Below are positions 45,387 to 57,176 of a stretch of DNA of 64,000 nt, piece after piece. Positions within the stretch are counted from its first letter, which is position 1; every line of letters begins with the position of its first letter. Location of the stretch: NCBI GenBank assembly GCA_932521035.1, contig OW051493.1:8618001-8682000 (forward strand), given 5' to 3'. A model generated the notes under the pieces. The model saw only the letters and a list, made by a program, of their open reading frames with translations. It was not told the DNA's origin and did no database searches. Made by a program: the position numbers and the translations under genes. This DNA comes from Oscheius dolichura. Lineage: Eukaryota > Nematoda > Chromadorea > Rhabditida > Rhabditidae.

Positions 45387-45670
45387 ATTGAGTTGGGGAG
45401 AGCAGGGAGACGAGTGTGATGGGAAAACGAGGGGGGCCGGCCTCATATAGGACAGACACAAGCAACGCAAGCACGGAAAGCACGGGACGCGTCGCTTTGG
45501 GGCAAGAAAAATACGATCAAAACCGTCTAGAAGCCAAAAGAAACGCGAAAAGAGCAAGACGAGCTGAAAACCCCGGATTCGAGACGAATTCATGGCGTAC
45601 AAAATGTGAAACGAGTCCCTGAAATGAATACAATCGACATATTTGCATCTTTATTCGCAGAGACACTAGT

Positions 45671-46736
45671 CTACTTTTTGACAGGGCGAAGAGCACGTCC
45701 CTCGTGGTCGGAGGCAATGACGTGCGAGCCGATGGCTTCGTTGATGCAGACGCGCTTTTCCAGGGTTCCGGGCTTGAGAATCGACGACTTGGGGATCATC
45801 TTCTGGGCCAGCTTGTTGCGCTCGCGGAGGGCGATGGCCCTCACGTCGGAGTTCATCTGCACGGAGGGCGGTTGGGCCACCTGGGCGGACAGAGCCTGCT
45901 GGGTCCAGTGCTTGGCCTCGGCCGTCTCCGGGCGCTCGATGACCATCGTGACCTGGCCCTTCGCCTGGAGACCCTTGATGAGCAGGTCACGAGCAACGTC
46001 CTTGTCAGTAACGGGCATCGAGTCCACGTCGATAATGTGGTCGCCAGTCTGCAGCTGGGTGGCAGCCAAAGAACCGGGATCAGAGCGAGAGACAAGCACA
46101 CGGTTCTTAAAAAGGCTCTCTTTCGACTGAACCGTCACTTCTAGGCTTGAAAATGGCCCGCGCCCGTGCTAATCCCAAAAAGCGAAAAAGTTCCCGCCTT
46201 GTTGGCGGTTTCATTGTTCCCAAGCGCGCGGTCGGTCATGAACTACCCAATTTTTCAAAAAAAGTAGGGAAAATAGCGACAAAAACGCGCACGAGATGGT
46301 TATAAATTATCCGAACCTGGAAGTGCTTGATGCCAAGACCGAGCTTCGGTCCACCGGGGGTCCAGACGAGCTTAGCCATCCAGTAGGCGTATCCATCCCG
46401 GCGCTGGATGAGTTTCTCACGCTCGGCCGGGATGTGGCAGCGCTGCTCCAGCTCTCCGACCTTCTTCATATCCCTGCAGATCTTGAGCACAGCAACCGGG
46501 GGAGCAAAGCGCAGAGCGCGGAAGAACGTATTCTGATCGGTAACTTTCGTCCCATTGACCGCGAGGATCTGGTCGCCGACTTTGATCTTGCCGTCGGCCA
46601 GGGTGCCAGTCTGGACTTTAATGATGACCAGCTTGTCGTTGGGAGTAGCGCCGAGGGGCTCGCCCTCTTCCATCTCGATTTCGATTTGGAGCGTTTGAGG
46701 AGCAGCTTCTTGACCTCCTCCTTGATCGTTGGACAT
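45671..46736 (-). CDS. double PDZ-domain protein
   Basis: CDS complement(join(45671..46105,46317..46736)), 284 aa. PDZ1 (about residues 17-95) contains GEPLGATPNDKLVIIKVQTG, KIKVGDQILAVNGTKV. PDZ2 starts at the GLGIKHFQ loop and crosses the intron (HFQ then NRVLVSRSDPGSLAATQLQT, GDHIIDVDSMPVTDKDVARD, VTMVIERP). A C-terminal helical region ends RALRPVKK. The second exon begins after TTTTTAAG, an unusual acceptor, but only this site restores a continuous PDZ2. Nematodes have an expanded set of such intracellular small PDZ proteins; partner unknown. Confidence 0.85.
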
Positions 46737-47101
46737 TTTCGGCTAGAGCAAGTGTCCTGCTTCGGCTAGATGCGAATAATGAGAGGATTACGGACGGCAG
46801 ACGGCTTTTTCTGGACAAATTACCGTAAATTACCAGATTTCGACCGTTATCTGACCTGGCGGTTCGTTCAAACCAAAATTTACCCATGCTAATATGACAG
46901 TAGTTCTATGACCGTATGCAATCAACTACCCGGGCGGGCCCGGGTGGCATCCGGGTTCTAAAGGATATTTTTCCGTATTTATTAGCTAGACAGTCCCAGA
47001 TAATTTCAAATAAAATCGATAGAGGAAGCACAAAAGCACACAAATGATTTGAACGCGATAATGCGTTGAATTTAGATCAATCTTCCCTCCTCCTCGATAC
47101 G

Positions 47102-47714
47102 ATGAAGTTCAACCGCTTTCCAGAATTACCTGTAGTACTACAAATTGAAATCATCAAGAAGGTAGGTTCCATGATTCTTTTTGGCCGTGTTTCTCACAAT
47201 TTCCCTACGAGGCTGACCATTTTCAGTGTTGAGCAGACTCGTATGCCCGTCTCCATCAAACTTGTCGATCCATGGATGATCTCTGTAACAAGACTCGAAG
47301 ACAGTTGGGAATATATACCTTCCATAAGGGAGATTTCTTACGGATTAATAGTTTTTCTTTCCAATGTGAGATATTATTCAATCAGGAACTTCCAGTTTTT
47401 ATATTCATTAGTCTTGAGCAAACCGAATTTTCCATTGGCTGACTGTTCATTTTCAGTTACTCTACGAAATGGCGATATGGAGAAACCCTCCAAGACAGGA
47501 AAACAAAGAAATCTACACACTTCTTTATTATGGCCGTCCTTTCGTTCCTGTTGTTGGTTTCTACGATGTAACAGCCAGGTCCAAGAAGCAATTGGCCAAG
47601 TTAATGATCGATATTATTGATAACTGTCAAGGAACGGTGAAGCCGAAGAGAATATCCGACATGGTGGGCGAGGCAGCAAAGGAAAAATGGATGTGGATGG
47701 CACAGTCACAGTAG
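47102..47714 (+). CDS. hypothetical protein
   Basis: CDS join(47102..47161,47237..47365,47457..47714), 148 aa, all introns phase 0. N-terminal MKFNRFPELPVVLQIEIIKK resembles the start of a nematode F-box, but no full box follows. The last exon is well coded (EMAIWRNPPRQENKEIYTLL, FVPVVGFYDVTARSKKQLAK) and ends MWMAQSQ. Family not recognised. The first acceptor (GAGCAG) is not a strong consensus. Confidence 0.5.
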
Positions 47715-48017
47715 AAAAGATACCGTAACCTGATGGAGACTGACAGCGTCGAGCAGCTGATTGAAAGAGCCATAACTGCTCTACGTTCGAAGGACAAGGA
47801 GAGCGCCGATGAGCTTTATATATTCTTTTGAAATGATTTTTCTAAGCCCTTACCCAACTCATTCCTCTCGGGCCCTATGGGCTTTTTAGAGCCTCCCCTG
47901 TCGTCCCTCGGAAGTTTTTATGGCCCTAGAAGAGGACGGCGACCGGGGCTGCCTAGTTCAGGGCTCCATTTTGCCTGACGCACCGGTTTTAGGTACAGAA
48001 GCTATTTCTACAATAAT
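47715..48017. other. intergenic
   Basis: About 300 bp between convergent genes; no feature beyond probable 3' UTRs. Confidence 0.4.
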
Positions 48018-49300
48018 TTATTCATCTCTACTCCACAACTCGGCTACTGTATCCAGCAGTCCGCTCTTTTTAACTTCAACCATATCTTGGACCACAATTA
48101 GGGCTGGATTATCCTTCGACGGGAGGTCAACCGGCGTGCCATCCAGTTTTTTGTACTTGTGTTCCGGAATCCTGGCAATTTCTTGGTAGCCGAGCTGTTT
48201 GAAGACGTTGTAACTGATATTCGAGATACACAATCCGCCGTTGTACCTGAAATTAGCCATACGGTTCAAAATTCAAAGTTCAGTGTTTCAATGGTCGCTC
48301 AAGGCTGCGTCGCCAAAGTAACAACCACTCAATAGGATCAAGGGGCAAGCGGTGGTACCGTAATCCCTTAATTGGGGCTCCGAGTCTTTTGTCTTTGGAT
48401 GTTCTCTCTGCGAGACCACTAATTCCCAAATTTCCCGTCTAAAAAGGGGGTCGGCGGCGTTTTTTAAGGGAATTTTACTTCTTTTGAGGAACTGAAGCTC
48501 ATTTGAACAGAAACATCCCCTCAAGACCTAATTTTCCCGGGAAACGGTGGAATTTCCTGGTACGGCAGCTCCAAAAATGAAATGTACCAATATTTCGAGG
48601 TTCTGGACGGGGAATCGGGAGTTGCAACACGGCGGACAGCTAGAAATTTCAAAGTTCCGCGGGTAGTGAACTCCATTCATTAATCGATTACTGTAATTAT
48701 TCTTCCTCACCTGAATCCCATATCCGCTGCCGTTGAGATCATCATCTTCAGTACAATCGGGGTCAAATGTTTGAATATATGCTGTTCCCGCGCGTGGGTC
48801 GGTGTGAAACTGGCCTCGTGGACTATCATCCTGTCCACGGCCATCTTCTTCATTATCGTATCCAAGACATCTTCATAAATATGATTAGAAATATTTAGTG
48901 GCTGGCTGGAATCCAAATGGCACTCCATCATCGGCACAGGATCCTTCTTGGGGTCAAGATAACGGGGAGCAAAGGCGGTCAAAGAAACAATCTCATCGGA
49001 ATCGTTGACAGCAAAATAGGTGAGAGGATAACGGAGGGAATTGTATACGGTAGCGTCTATTTCCTCCTTTGGGATTTCTTCCACGCCGCAGAGACGCTCG
49101 GTCGTGTCACACTGGTAGAAATCTTTGAATGTCTCCCACAGAAGGGGGAAATGATGTGGACCGGCGCGGTACAATTTTAGGGAACCAACGGAACGAATAT
49201 AGTCCCCGTGTTTGAGGTATTTCTTGTTGGGACCCAGCTGATGAGGATAGGTGATGGGAGTATGTTTTAGAAGGGGAATACCACGACGAAGTGATGACAT
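48018..49300 (-). CDS. GNAT-like N-acetyltransferase
   Basis: CDS complement(join(48018..48246,48711..49300)), about 272 aa. The start at ATG 49300 (MSSLRRGIPLLKHTPITYPH) is chosen because the further upstream frame opens only with non-ATG codons and a GACCAG acceptor precedes it. Blocks RAGPHHFPLLWETFKDFYQ, SLRYPLTYFAVNDSDEIVSL, REQHIFKHLTPIVLKMMIST and AADMGFRYNGGLCISNISYN (across the intron), then VFKQLGYQEIA, are typical of nematode GNAT-fold acetyltransferases, where this last region forms part of the acetyl-CoA fold. Substrate unknown. The 464-bp intron is long for this window and has no supported exon. Confidence 0.72.
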
Positions 49301-49505
49301 CGGGGCGAAATAACTGGTCAGGGGTACAGGAAATCTGTTTACACCGTTCTCTCGATAATAAACGTCAACAAACAGTGGCAACAGCGATCAAAGAAAATAA
49401 AGAGGAAACGAGATCAAAATCACTTTTCTGATGTCTAAAGACGTGTTTTCCTTGACGAGAGGAAGAGGGGGAGAAATTGAGGAGGACGGGGATCTGTAGC
49501 GGAAG

Positions 49506-49634
49506 GCAGTCCGATCCCCTGCTCCCGTAAAGTCTCGGCAAGACAACGGTATAAAGGCGACACAGTTTTGTAACAGTTCTGAATAAATATGATCGATCCT
49601 GCCGAGACTTTACGGGTGTAGGGGATACCGAGCC
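49506..49634. repeat. palindromic MITE-like repeat, copy 8
   Basis: Arms CTCCCGTAAAGTCTCGGCA and TGCCGAGACTTTACGGGTGT; the loop has CTGAATAAATATGATC on the plus strand. It sits between the acetyltransferase start and the 3' end of P-glycoprotein A. Confidence 0.85.
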
Positions 49635-49820
49635 AAAAAAATAGAACTTATAAAACCGTCTGGAAACATGACAGCAAAGACTTTCAAAGAATCAGTTAAA
49701 AGTACGGTAACGAGGTAAAGATTCTTCATTTGTTTGTTATTTTTATTAAAAAACAATTTGCACCGGGAAAAATATGCTTCAAATAATCTCATCGTTCTTT
49801 GTCTGTTCTCTTCTCTAGCC

Positions 49821-52800
49821 TCATTCCGTTTGGAGAGCCTGGGCCTCTACCAACTTGGCGTATTTGCCTTCCGCCTCTATCAATTCATCATGTGTACCGT
49901 ATTCAACGACTCCTCCATTCTCTATGAAATATATCCTAAATATATCTACCGTATTCTTAAAAAAAGAGTATGGAGAGACCTATTGGCGCTCCGAATGGTA
50001 CTCAGCCGATGTGCTATGGTTATCGACGTCCTGCCGCTGCTGGCTTCATTCAGGGCTTTTTGTACTTTCTAAAAATACTTTTAAATATTATTTTATATAT
50101 AAATTAACCTTCTCTGACTCCGTATCCAAGGCTGAGGTAGCCTCGTCCAGGAGAAGAAGCTTGGGATCCCGAATCAACGCCCTGGCTATGGCTATCCGCT
50201 GCTTCTGTCCTCCTGAGAGGCTTCGCCCCTTCTCCCCGACGTCTGTATCATATCCCTGAAGAAATAGGCCGTATTTTAAGTCATTCAATAAGAAAAACAC
50301 CCTTGAAAAGTGGAAAACTTACCCCAGGGAAGGCTTCAATAAACTTGGCGGCATTGGCCACTTCGGCCACTCGAAGAACATCTTCAACCGTTACTTCTGA
50401 TTCACAGCCAAGGGTTATGTTCTCGTAGATTGAGCCTGAAGAAATACTTTTGGAGATAAAAGACCCAAAAAGCCGTTGGGAGCCGGAAGTTCGAACCATT
50501 TACAATTTTCTGGCCTCTCAGACGCCTGGGAGTGGACAAGGGCTTTTGAGGATCTCCGAGGGTCTATATTGAGATATTCTTGGCTAGGAAATTTATAGCC
50601 AGCGCCTCCAATAGCTCTACTAATTTCTAGAAGACTTTTCAGCTTTATATCCCCTCGATAGCCTGTTTCCTAACGGAATTTCTTTGCGTATAGGTCCTAA
50701 ACGGAAATAAACGGTGTTCCAGCTCCTAGGTCGTGGGTCAAATGAAATTTTTAGTGGACTTTCAGTTTGTATTTCTTCCCAGGATCTTCCTGATCCGTCT
50801 ACTCCCTATGTGTCCAATTTTGAACCCGTAATTGTCGCCAAATTCCCTCTCCTACCTCTAAAAAGTATCGGCTCTTGTCCCACCAGCGCCACATTGCTCC
50901 TGAGATGCCTCAATGCAAGATCCAAGATATTATGATTGCTCATTTTCTGAAATTAATTTCTAGACCTTTAAGACCTCATAAAACCTTACAATTTGCCCAC
51001 CATCCGAAGTATAAAATCTCTCCAAAAGTTGAATTACAGTACTCTTCCCACAACCGGAGGCTCCAACAAGGGCGACTGATTCTCCAGGATCCACTCGAAG
51101 GTTCAGGCCCTTGGCTACTTTTACGTCTGGCCGAGCTGGGTAGGCGAAGGAGACCTTTTCCACATTAACAGCCCCAGTTAATTCCTGAATTTCAGGACAA
51201 ATTTGATCCAAAATGCTGATTTACCGGCTGAAGACCCTCATCAATACTTCCCGGCTCGTCTCCAATCATTCCGAAAAGCGTTTTAGCCGAGGAAGCTGCT
51301 TTTATGAGATCATTAAAGGTCGGAGAGGCGAAGATTACAGACCTAAAAGGTTAAAAATGACTAAAAAGATAGGGAATCCGAACCATCCGGCGAAATTAGC
51401 AGTAAAGGCGGCCACGACGGCACGGGCGGAGGTGCAGTTACCGTAGTAGACATTCGTGGCTCCTACGAGGAAACAGAAAAAGTCCGAGATAAAGACAAAG
51501 GAGATGGTCATCATGAACATGGCCGATTGGAAGATGTTCAACTTCCGCTCAATTGGGAGAGCGTGGTCCTGTTGCTGGCCGTAGCGATTGGTGAAATAGC
51601 TCTCAACGGAGAGGAGTTGGATGGTTCGGGCTTGCTCGAAGATTTCGATGGCGAACTGAAAGAAAAACTGATATTAGAATCAGTACATATGTATAGCTGT
51701 TTTCAATTGAGTAACACGCTGTAAAATTGTCCAAGAACAAGATTTTGAGACTCCTGATTCCCCAGATTATTCTCTGGGACAACAACACTGGAAGGGGAAC
51801 AGTTTCTAACAAGTTTCATGGGCGCGATCTCAGGAAAATTGCCTCTTGGCGCCGAAACCCCTTCGAAAATTAGCCGTGATGGACTTTTTAGCACAGGAAA
51901 CGCCCTGTTTTTCGAATTGCCGACAAATTGTTCAGTATTCCGCCTTTAAAATTCCGTCTTGTAAATGTTTTTTCCACCTGTTGATGGCAAAATCTGATTT
52001 GGATAGTTGAATCGGGTTCCCGGCTGTTTTGAAACCCTTGATAGCCATTCCAGTCCCCTTACCTCTGCCGTAGTGTCCACCTTTCCCTTCTCATTCAACT
52101 GTTTATCAGTTCCATTTGAAAAGTACGTCAGTAGCAGAATAAATCCACCAATAAGAATACTACTAGTGATTCCTGTTTGCCATGTGTTGATATAGGTCAA
52201 AAAGAGGCAGACGACGACTCCTGTCAGATTGTTAATCAACAGCATGAAGCGGTAGTCTAGGCACTGGAATTTCGCTCATTTTATACTTTTCAGAACAAAA
52301 AAACTGACGGCATTGATATTAGGAGCATTGAGGGAAAGATTCGTTACACAGACGGCGTTGCTTCTTCTCGGTTGGTCGAAATAGGCGGCATCCCGGTGGA
52401 GAAGGGAGCGGAGGACATTGACACGGAGGTTGTTGACCGTGGCTTCGGATGCCCAGCCACCGAAACCGATCTGAAGCGAAATTAGGGAAAGGAATACGGT
52501 ATAGTCCATTTCTAACGGATATTCCTCGGAAAAACCTCTCCGCTACGGGACCAGAAACCGTTCAAAGCGGGCCCTATAGCGGAGACGCGTCGCCAAATTT
52601 GAATCCGTGGAATATCCGTTGGAAATGGACTATATTTGAGGTCATTTTCTGGAAGTTGACCCCGTATATCAGAGCCAGAATCCAAAACCCTCCAAACTTA
52701 CCGCTGTAATCAAAAAGAACCAGGTAAAGATGCCTAAACTGAAGAAACTGACACAGGTGCTCAATAAATATCCATGGTAATCATTCTACAATATTTGAAT

Positions 52801-55800
52801 TCTCGAATTTTGATGAACTTTGCTTACCGCCGTCTGTTGTAGACATAAGAACGGCAAAATTTGGAGGAAGGAAAAAGCCGGCAGCTCTAATCCTCTCATA
52901 ACGGAGCAGAAGAAGGCAAGGAATTTGAGTTTTCGATCCTCTTTGGAGAAATAGACCCGGGAGAGCGGAATGTCCCATAGGGAAAACTTCTGAACGAATC
53001 ATTAGGTCAATTTTTTAAATAAATGTTAAGAAAGAGAAAAAAGTGGATGTTGATAGAGGTCCTGAAGCGAAATGGCTCTTTTCAGGTCAAACTAGAGAAT
53101 TACAATCTCTTGGACTGTCAAATACGGCTCGGTCCTCGATAGTCCGATCTCCTGCACCCGTAAAGCCTCGGCAGGAAGTTCATCTTTATTCAGAACTGTT
53201 ACAAAGCTGTGACGCCTTTATACCTTTGTCCTGCCGAGACTTTACGGGTGCAGGGGGTCCGATTATCCATGACCGACTCTCAAATGGGCCCCTTCGTTTC
53301 GAGACCTCTGCCCCATCCAAGATTATTGCCAATTTCTTTAAAGAAAACCTTACCTTGCTTCCTTTTCCAGAGTTAATCGACTCCGCGTCTGACATGACTA
53401 CAGTAGAAGCCCGCCGTTCTCCCACCGACTGTCGGAGTGATGATCTAACCAAAGGACCCATTTGGGAGGCTCCTGGTCCTGACTTTCTAAATCCTCTTTT
53501 CCATAAAGAACCTATCTACAGTAACCCACAGGTGGAAATTCTCCGATAGCGACGGCTTCCTACTTCTTGGCTGGTTCAATCCCACCTCCTGTGCCTTAGC
53601 CAAAGAGGCGTAGAGCCCGTCCCGGGCAAGAAGTTCCATATGGGAGCCTAGAGATTACTGTAATCAAAATCAGATAGTGGTAAGACCCACCAATTTCTAC
53701 AACCTTCCCCTTGTCGATAACATGGATCCGGTTGACATCTTTTAAGGTGCTGAGCCGGTGGGCGATCATTATTGTGGTCCTGCCACGGGAAGCCTTGGTC
53801 AGGGCCAGCTGTACCACTCTTTCGCTCTCGGAATCCAAGGCGGAGGTGGCCTCATCCAGGAGGAGGATTTTCGGATCCGTGGCAATTGCTCGGGCGATGG
53901 CTATGCGCTGCTTCTGTCCGCCGGAGAGAGCTACTCCTCCTACCCCGAGGACTGTCTCGTAACCCTGAATATTCCGGATTTTTCAGGGATGGAAAGGCTT
54001 ACATCTTGGAGTTTCATGATAAATTCATGGGCATTGGCTATCCTCGCGGCTTCTTCCACTTTTTCTCCACTAACATTCCTCCCCAATACAATGTTTTCCC
54101 GAATTGTTCCATTGAACAGGCAGGGCTCTTGTTGGACAATCCCGATGGTCTTTCGAAGCTCTCGGACCCCGATATTTTCCACATCTACTCCATCTATTTT
54201 TATCAGCCCTTCGACCTTGTCATAAAGTCGTGTCAGGAGCCCGATCTGGAGAAGAAATAACAGAAAAAATGGGGAAACTAACGCTGGTACTCTTTCCACA
54301 GCCGCTGTGACCGACGAAGGCTATTGTCTCGCCGGCTTCTGCTGTCCAACTGCAGCCTGTGAGGATTTTGCTTTCTCTGGAACACAAAAAAGCTATGGAT
54401 AGATTGTAGAAATAGGTTCCCAAGCGATTTTTCTCATAAGCATCCTTGTTTCGGCGGGAAAGCCAGTTTTGAATTTGTATGACCTTCTTTGCTGCCAATA
54501 TGGTCGTTTTTGGTCTCAAAATGCTCAGAACAAACCCTTCTTCAAAACGAGGCTAATTACTGTACCGTAATCTAGCTATTAGGCTTATTTTAAGGACAGA
54601 AACGATCTTTATGCGCACGTCAGGACCCCAAGGATCTTTTCCCCTCCTTACCTCGTCGGGTATTTGAAGTGAACATCTTCAAATTCAATTTTACCACGGC
54701 AGTTTGGCAACTTCTGTCCTTTTTCACAATCTGGATCAATGTTAGGGGTCTAAATTTGCCATTGTTCTGTTTTCTTCCCTAACTAACCCTATCAATGGTT
54801 TGATAAATGACGGCAGCGGCTACCCTTGCCTTCAGTACTGTCATCATGTGCGGCCCCAGCAGGGACATGAAATACCCTCCCATTTGAGTTGTATTCGCTG
54901 CCATTATAATAGTTCCAGGATCGTAGATTCCAGGATTATTGAAATAGACCGTTATTCCGAGGCTAAAAACCGCCTCTATTTTTTTATGGAACAGAGATAG
55001 TTACAGTAGTCCCAAGACGAAGAGGAGGTAGAGTTCAAAAAACATCATCCCTTCAAAAAAGCCGTTGAGGAAACTGAGACGGATGATTTTTCCAAGGCTC
55101 TGGTTCAACGTCTTACTGTATTTCTGGAAAGAAAATTATATACTCAAAAACCAGTGAGAGCTCCCGAACACCCGAAAAATTCTTGTCAACAAGACCTAGA
55201 AGCCACCGGCTCGGTCCTCGATATTCCGATCCCCTGCACCCGTATGGTCTCGGCAGGAGGACTATCTTTATTTAAAACTGTTACAAAATACTGATGCCGT
55301 TATACCGTTGTCTTGCCGAGACCTTACGGGTGCAGGGGATCGGGCTATCGGGGACCGAGCCTGGAACACCAGCGCAGTGAAGTGATCGGGATTCAGGAGC
55401 TATATATCAAAATTTTTTGGGGCGGGTCCGGTTACTGTATCCCAAAATTGTTAACTGCCAAGATACTAAACTAGGAAGCACCATTTTCTATCCAAAAATC
55501 CCGTTGAAGTCATAAAGTCCAAATTTGTACCTGTATCATGGTCTCCTGCCCGTTGCAAGCCGCCACCGTCTTCACATTCATAATGGATTCTTCGGCGATT
55601 GCTCCGGCTTCATTTGTCGAGTGCATTGAGTCTTTCATCGGTCCTGCTGAACACTAAACCCTTCTCCATCTTTTCTTGTCCTAGAACTCTCTACCTTGGC
55701 CATCATTCCCATAGTAATGGCTCCCAATGGTCCCAGTCCGAAGCAGACCAAAGTCACCCTCCAATTGACAATGAAGGAGAAGATGGTGGAGAAGGTGAAC

Positions 55801-57176
55801 AGGGCAAAACCGCGGGTTATCAGTCCGAATTTGTCGGACACCCCGTCCCGAATCCTTTCGATGTTGTTATTCAACTGGGAAGAGATCAGGCCGGCGTCGT
55901 TGCCGTCAAACCAGGCGGCGTCCTGCCGCAGCACAGCGTTGACGTATTCGAATCTCATCTTTTTGATGATGTTCGTACAGGCCGTCAGGAAAAACCAGGA
56001 CTATACTTTGTTTTTCATAGAGAAAAGGGAAGACAAATACCTGTAGATAACTAATAATAATCATAATTATGGCTAAAATTCCGTCAGCAATGCACCAATG
56101 GACAATAGACCACCAGAGTTCGTCATTACCTACTTGTTGCTGGAAATTTTTTTAATCGAATAGGTCCTACAAGGAATAACGAAAGGGATATTTACTAAAT
56201 ATACTGGTTAGTTAACTTTTTGTGGTGGATTTTTAGAAACTATTGGTGGAGTGGAGCGTGCGGCTCCGATCCTCGTTAGTCCGATCCCCTGCACCTGTAA
56301 AATCTCGGCAAGACAAAGCTATAATGGCGTCACAGTTTTGGATAAAGGTGATCCTCCTGCCGAAATTTTACGGGTGCAAAGAAACGGAGTATCGAGGGAG
56401 CCAGGCGAGAACCCCAAAAACACCAATTATTGCGTGAGGACCCAGTTTTTTCCCAGGTTTGAGTTGAAAATGTATAAAAGTCATGAAGAAGATGTAGAGA
56501 CTCACATCTTTAGGTGTCAATAGATATAAATTAGAGATATAGCCCGTCACCAGACAGGTAGTGCTCTGTAGAACACCGACAGCTACAGCTAGAACTACTC
56601 CAATCGCAATAAATATCTTATCCTTTCGTGTACTGTATCGAAACTGAAACAGCACTCTTGTTAGTTTCTTTTCCTTTGGAGTGACCTACCAATTCTTTTA
56701 TAGGAACAGGTTGAGCTTCTAATTTTTCGTGAGCTAGGTCCCCTCTGAAACGAAGAGTCGTTAAACCGTGCGTATAACCTTTTATTGCTACTTTTGGGTC
56801 ATAAGCCCAATACCACTGGAAAGAGCGGTAAAAACTGTTCTAGGGAACATCTTTCAGAGGTCAAAGCTCTTCCAGAACGGCGGGATTCCGCTGCCAAATG
56901 CCGCCTGGCCGCGGCGCCCATTTCAGCCAATTTTTGACCATTTTTTGCGGTCAAATTTGGGTCGCAAAAACGTTTTCTGGTATAGTTTTTTGTGTTCTTT
57001 CGAATGAACTAACTTTTATAGTACTGTAAGCTACTTGAAAAATAGAAATTGGCTGTAGAAGGCGGCGGGACAACGCCGGGATCAACTTACCGGCAAATAA
57101 GGATATTAACTAGTCGATTAGCCCAAGTTAGTTGCGCTCCCACGTCCTCCTCACTGTCTTCTATTATTTTTGTCAT
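49821..57176 (-). CDS. P-glycoprotein A (ABCB full transporter)
   Basis: Full-length ABCB gene, tandem paralogue of P-glycoprotein B. The start ATG 57176 ([20 protein letters not shown]) directly follows CTTCAG, a trans-splice candidate. TMD1 exons 56760-54800 ([40 protein letters not shown]); NBD1 with GHSGCGKST (about 54310), [22 protein letters not shown] (about 53860-53930). TMD2 53000-51300; NBD2 with GASGCGKST (about 51050), [30 protein letters not shown]; the end [15 protein letters not shown] and stop at 49821. Both ATPase sites look intact. Three palindromic repeats sit in its introns. Predicted ATP-driven efflux pump; substrate unknown. Confidence 0.88.
52501..52635. repeat. short TIR element, family 2
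   Basis: Starts TATAGTCCATTTC and ends GAAATGGACTATA, with inner AACGGATATTCC against GGAATATCCGTT; related to 11950-12078. It lies in an intron of P-glycoprotein A. Confidence 0.65.
53128..53276. repeat. palindromic MITE-like repeat, copy 9
   Basis: Arms CACCCGTAAAGCCTCGGCA and TGCCGAGACTTTACGGGTGC; loop TTTATTC (minus-strand AATAAA). TCAAAT flanks both ends, a possible target duplication. In a P-glycoprotein A intron. Confidence 0.85.
55208..55361. repeat. palindromic MITE-like repeat, copy 10
   Basis: Arms CACCCGTATGGTCTCGGCA and TGCCGAGACCTTACGGGTGC with paired changes in both arms; the loop has TTTATT. In a P-glycoprotein A intron. Confidence 0.85.
56260..56405. repeat. palindromic MITE-like repeat, copy 11
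   Basis: Arms CACCTGTAAAATCTCGGCA and TGCCGAAATTTTACGGGTGC; the loop has GGATAAAGGTGATC. In a P-glycoprotein A intron. Confidence 0.8.

Noticed and set aside
45606-46769. Plus-strand ORFs of 146-174 codons
   Set aside because: Antisense of the PDZ gene, whose splice-consistent two-domain protein explains the open frames.
4545-56405. CRISPR-like array from the repeated CACCCGTAAAG blocks
   Set aside because: Copies are palindromic, irregularly spaced by kilobases and in both orientations, in a eukaryotic genome.
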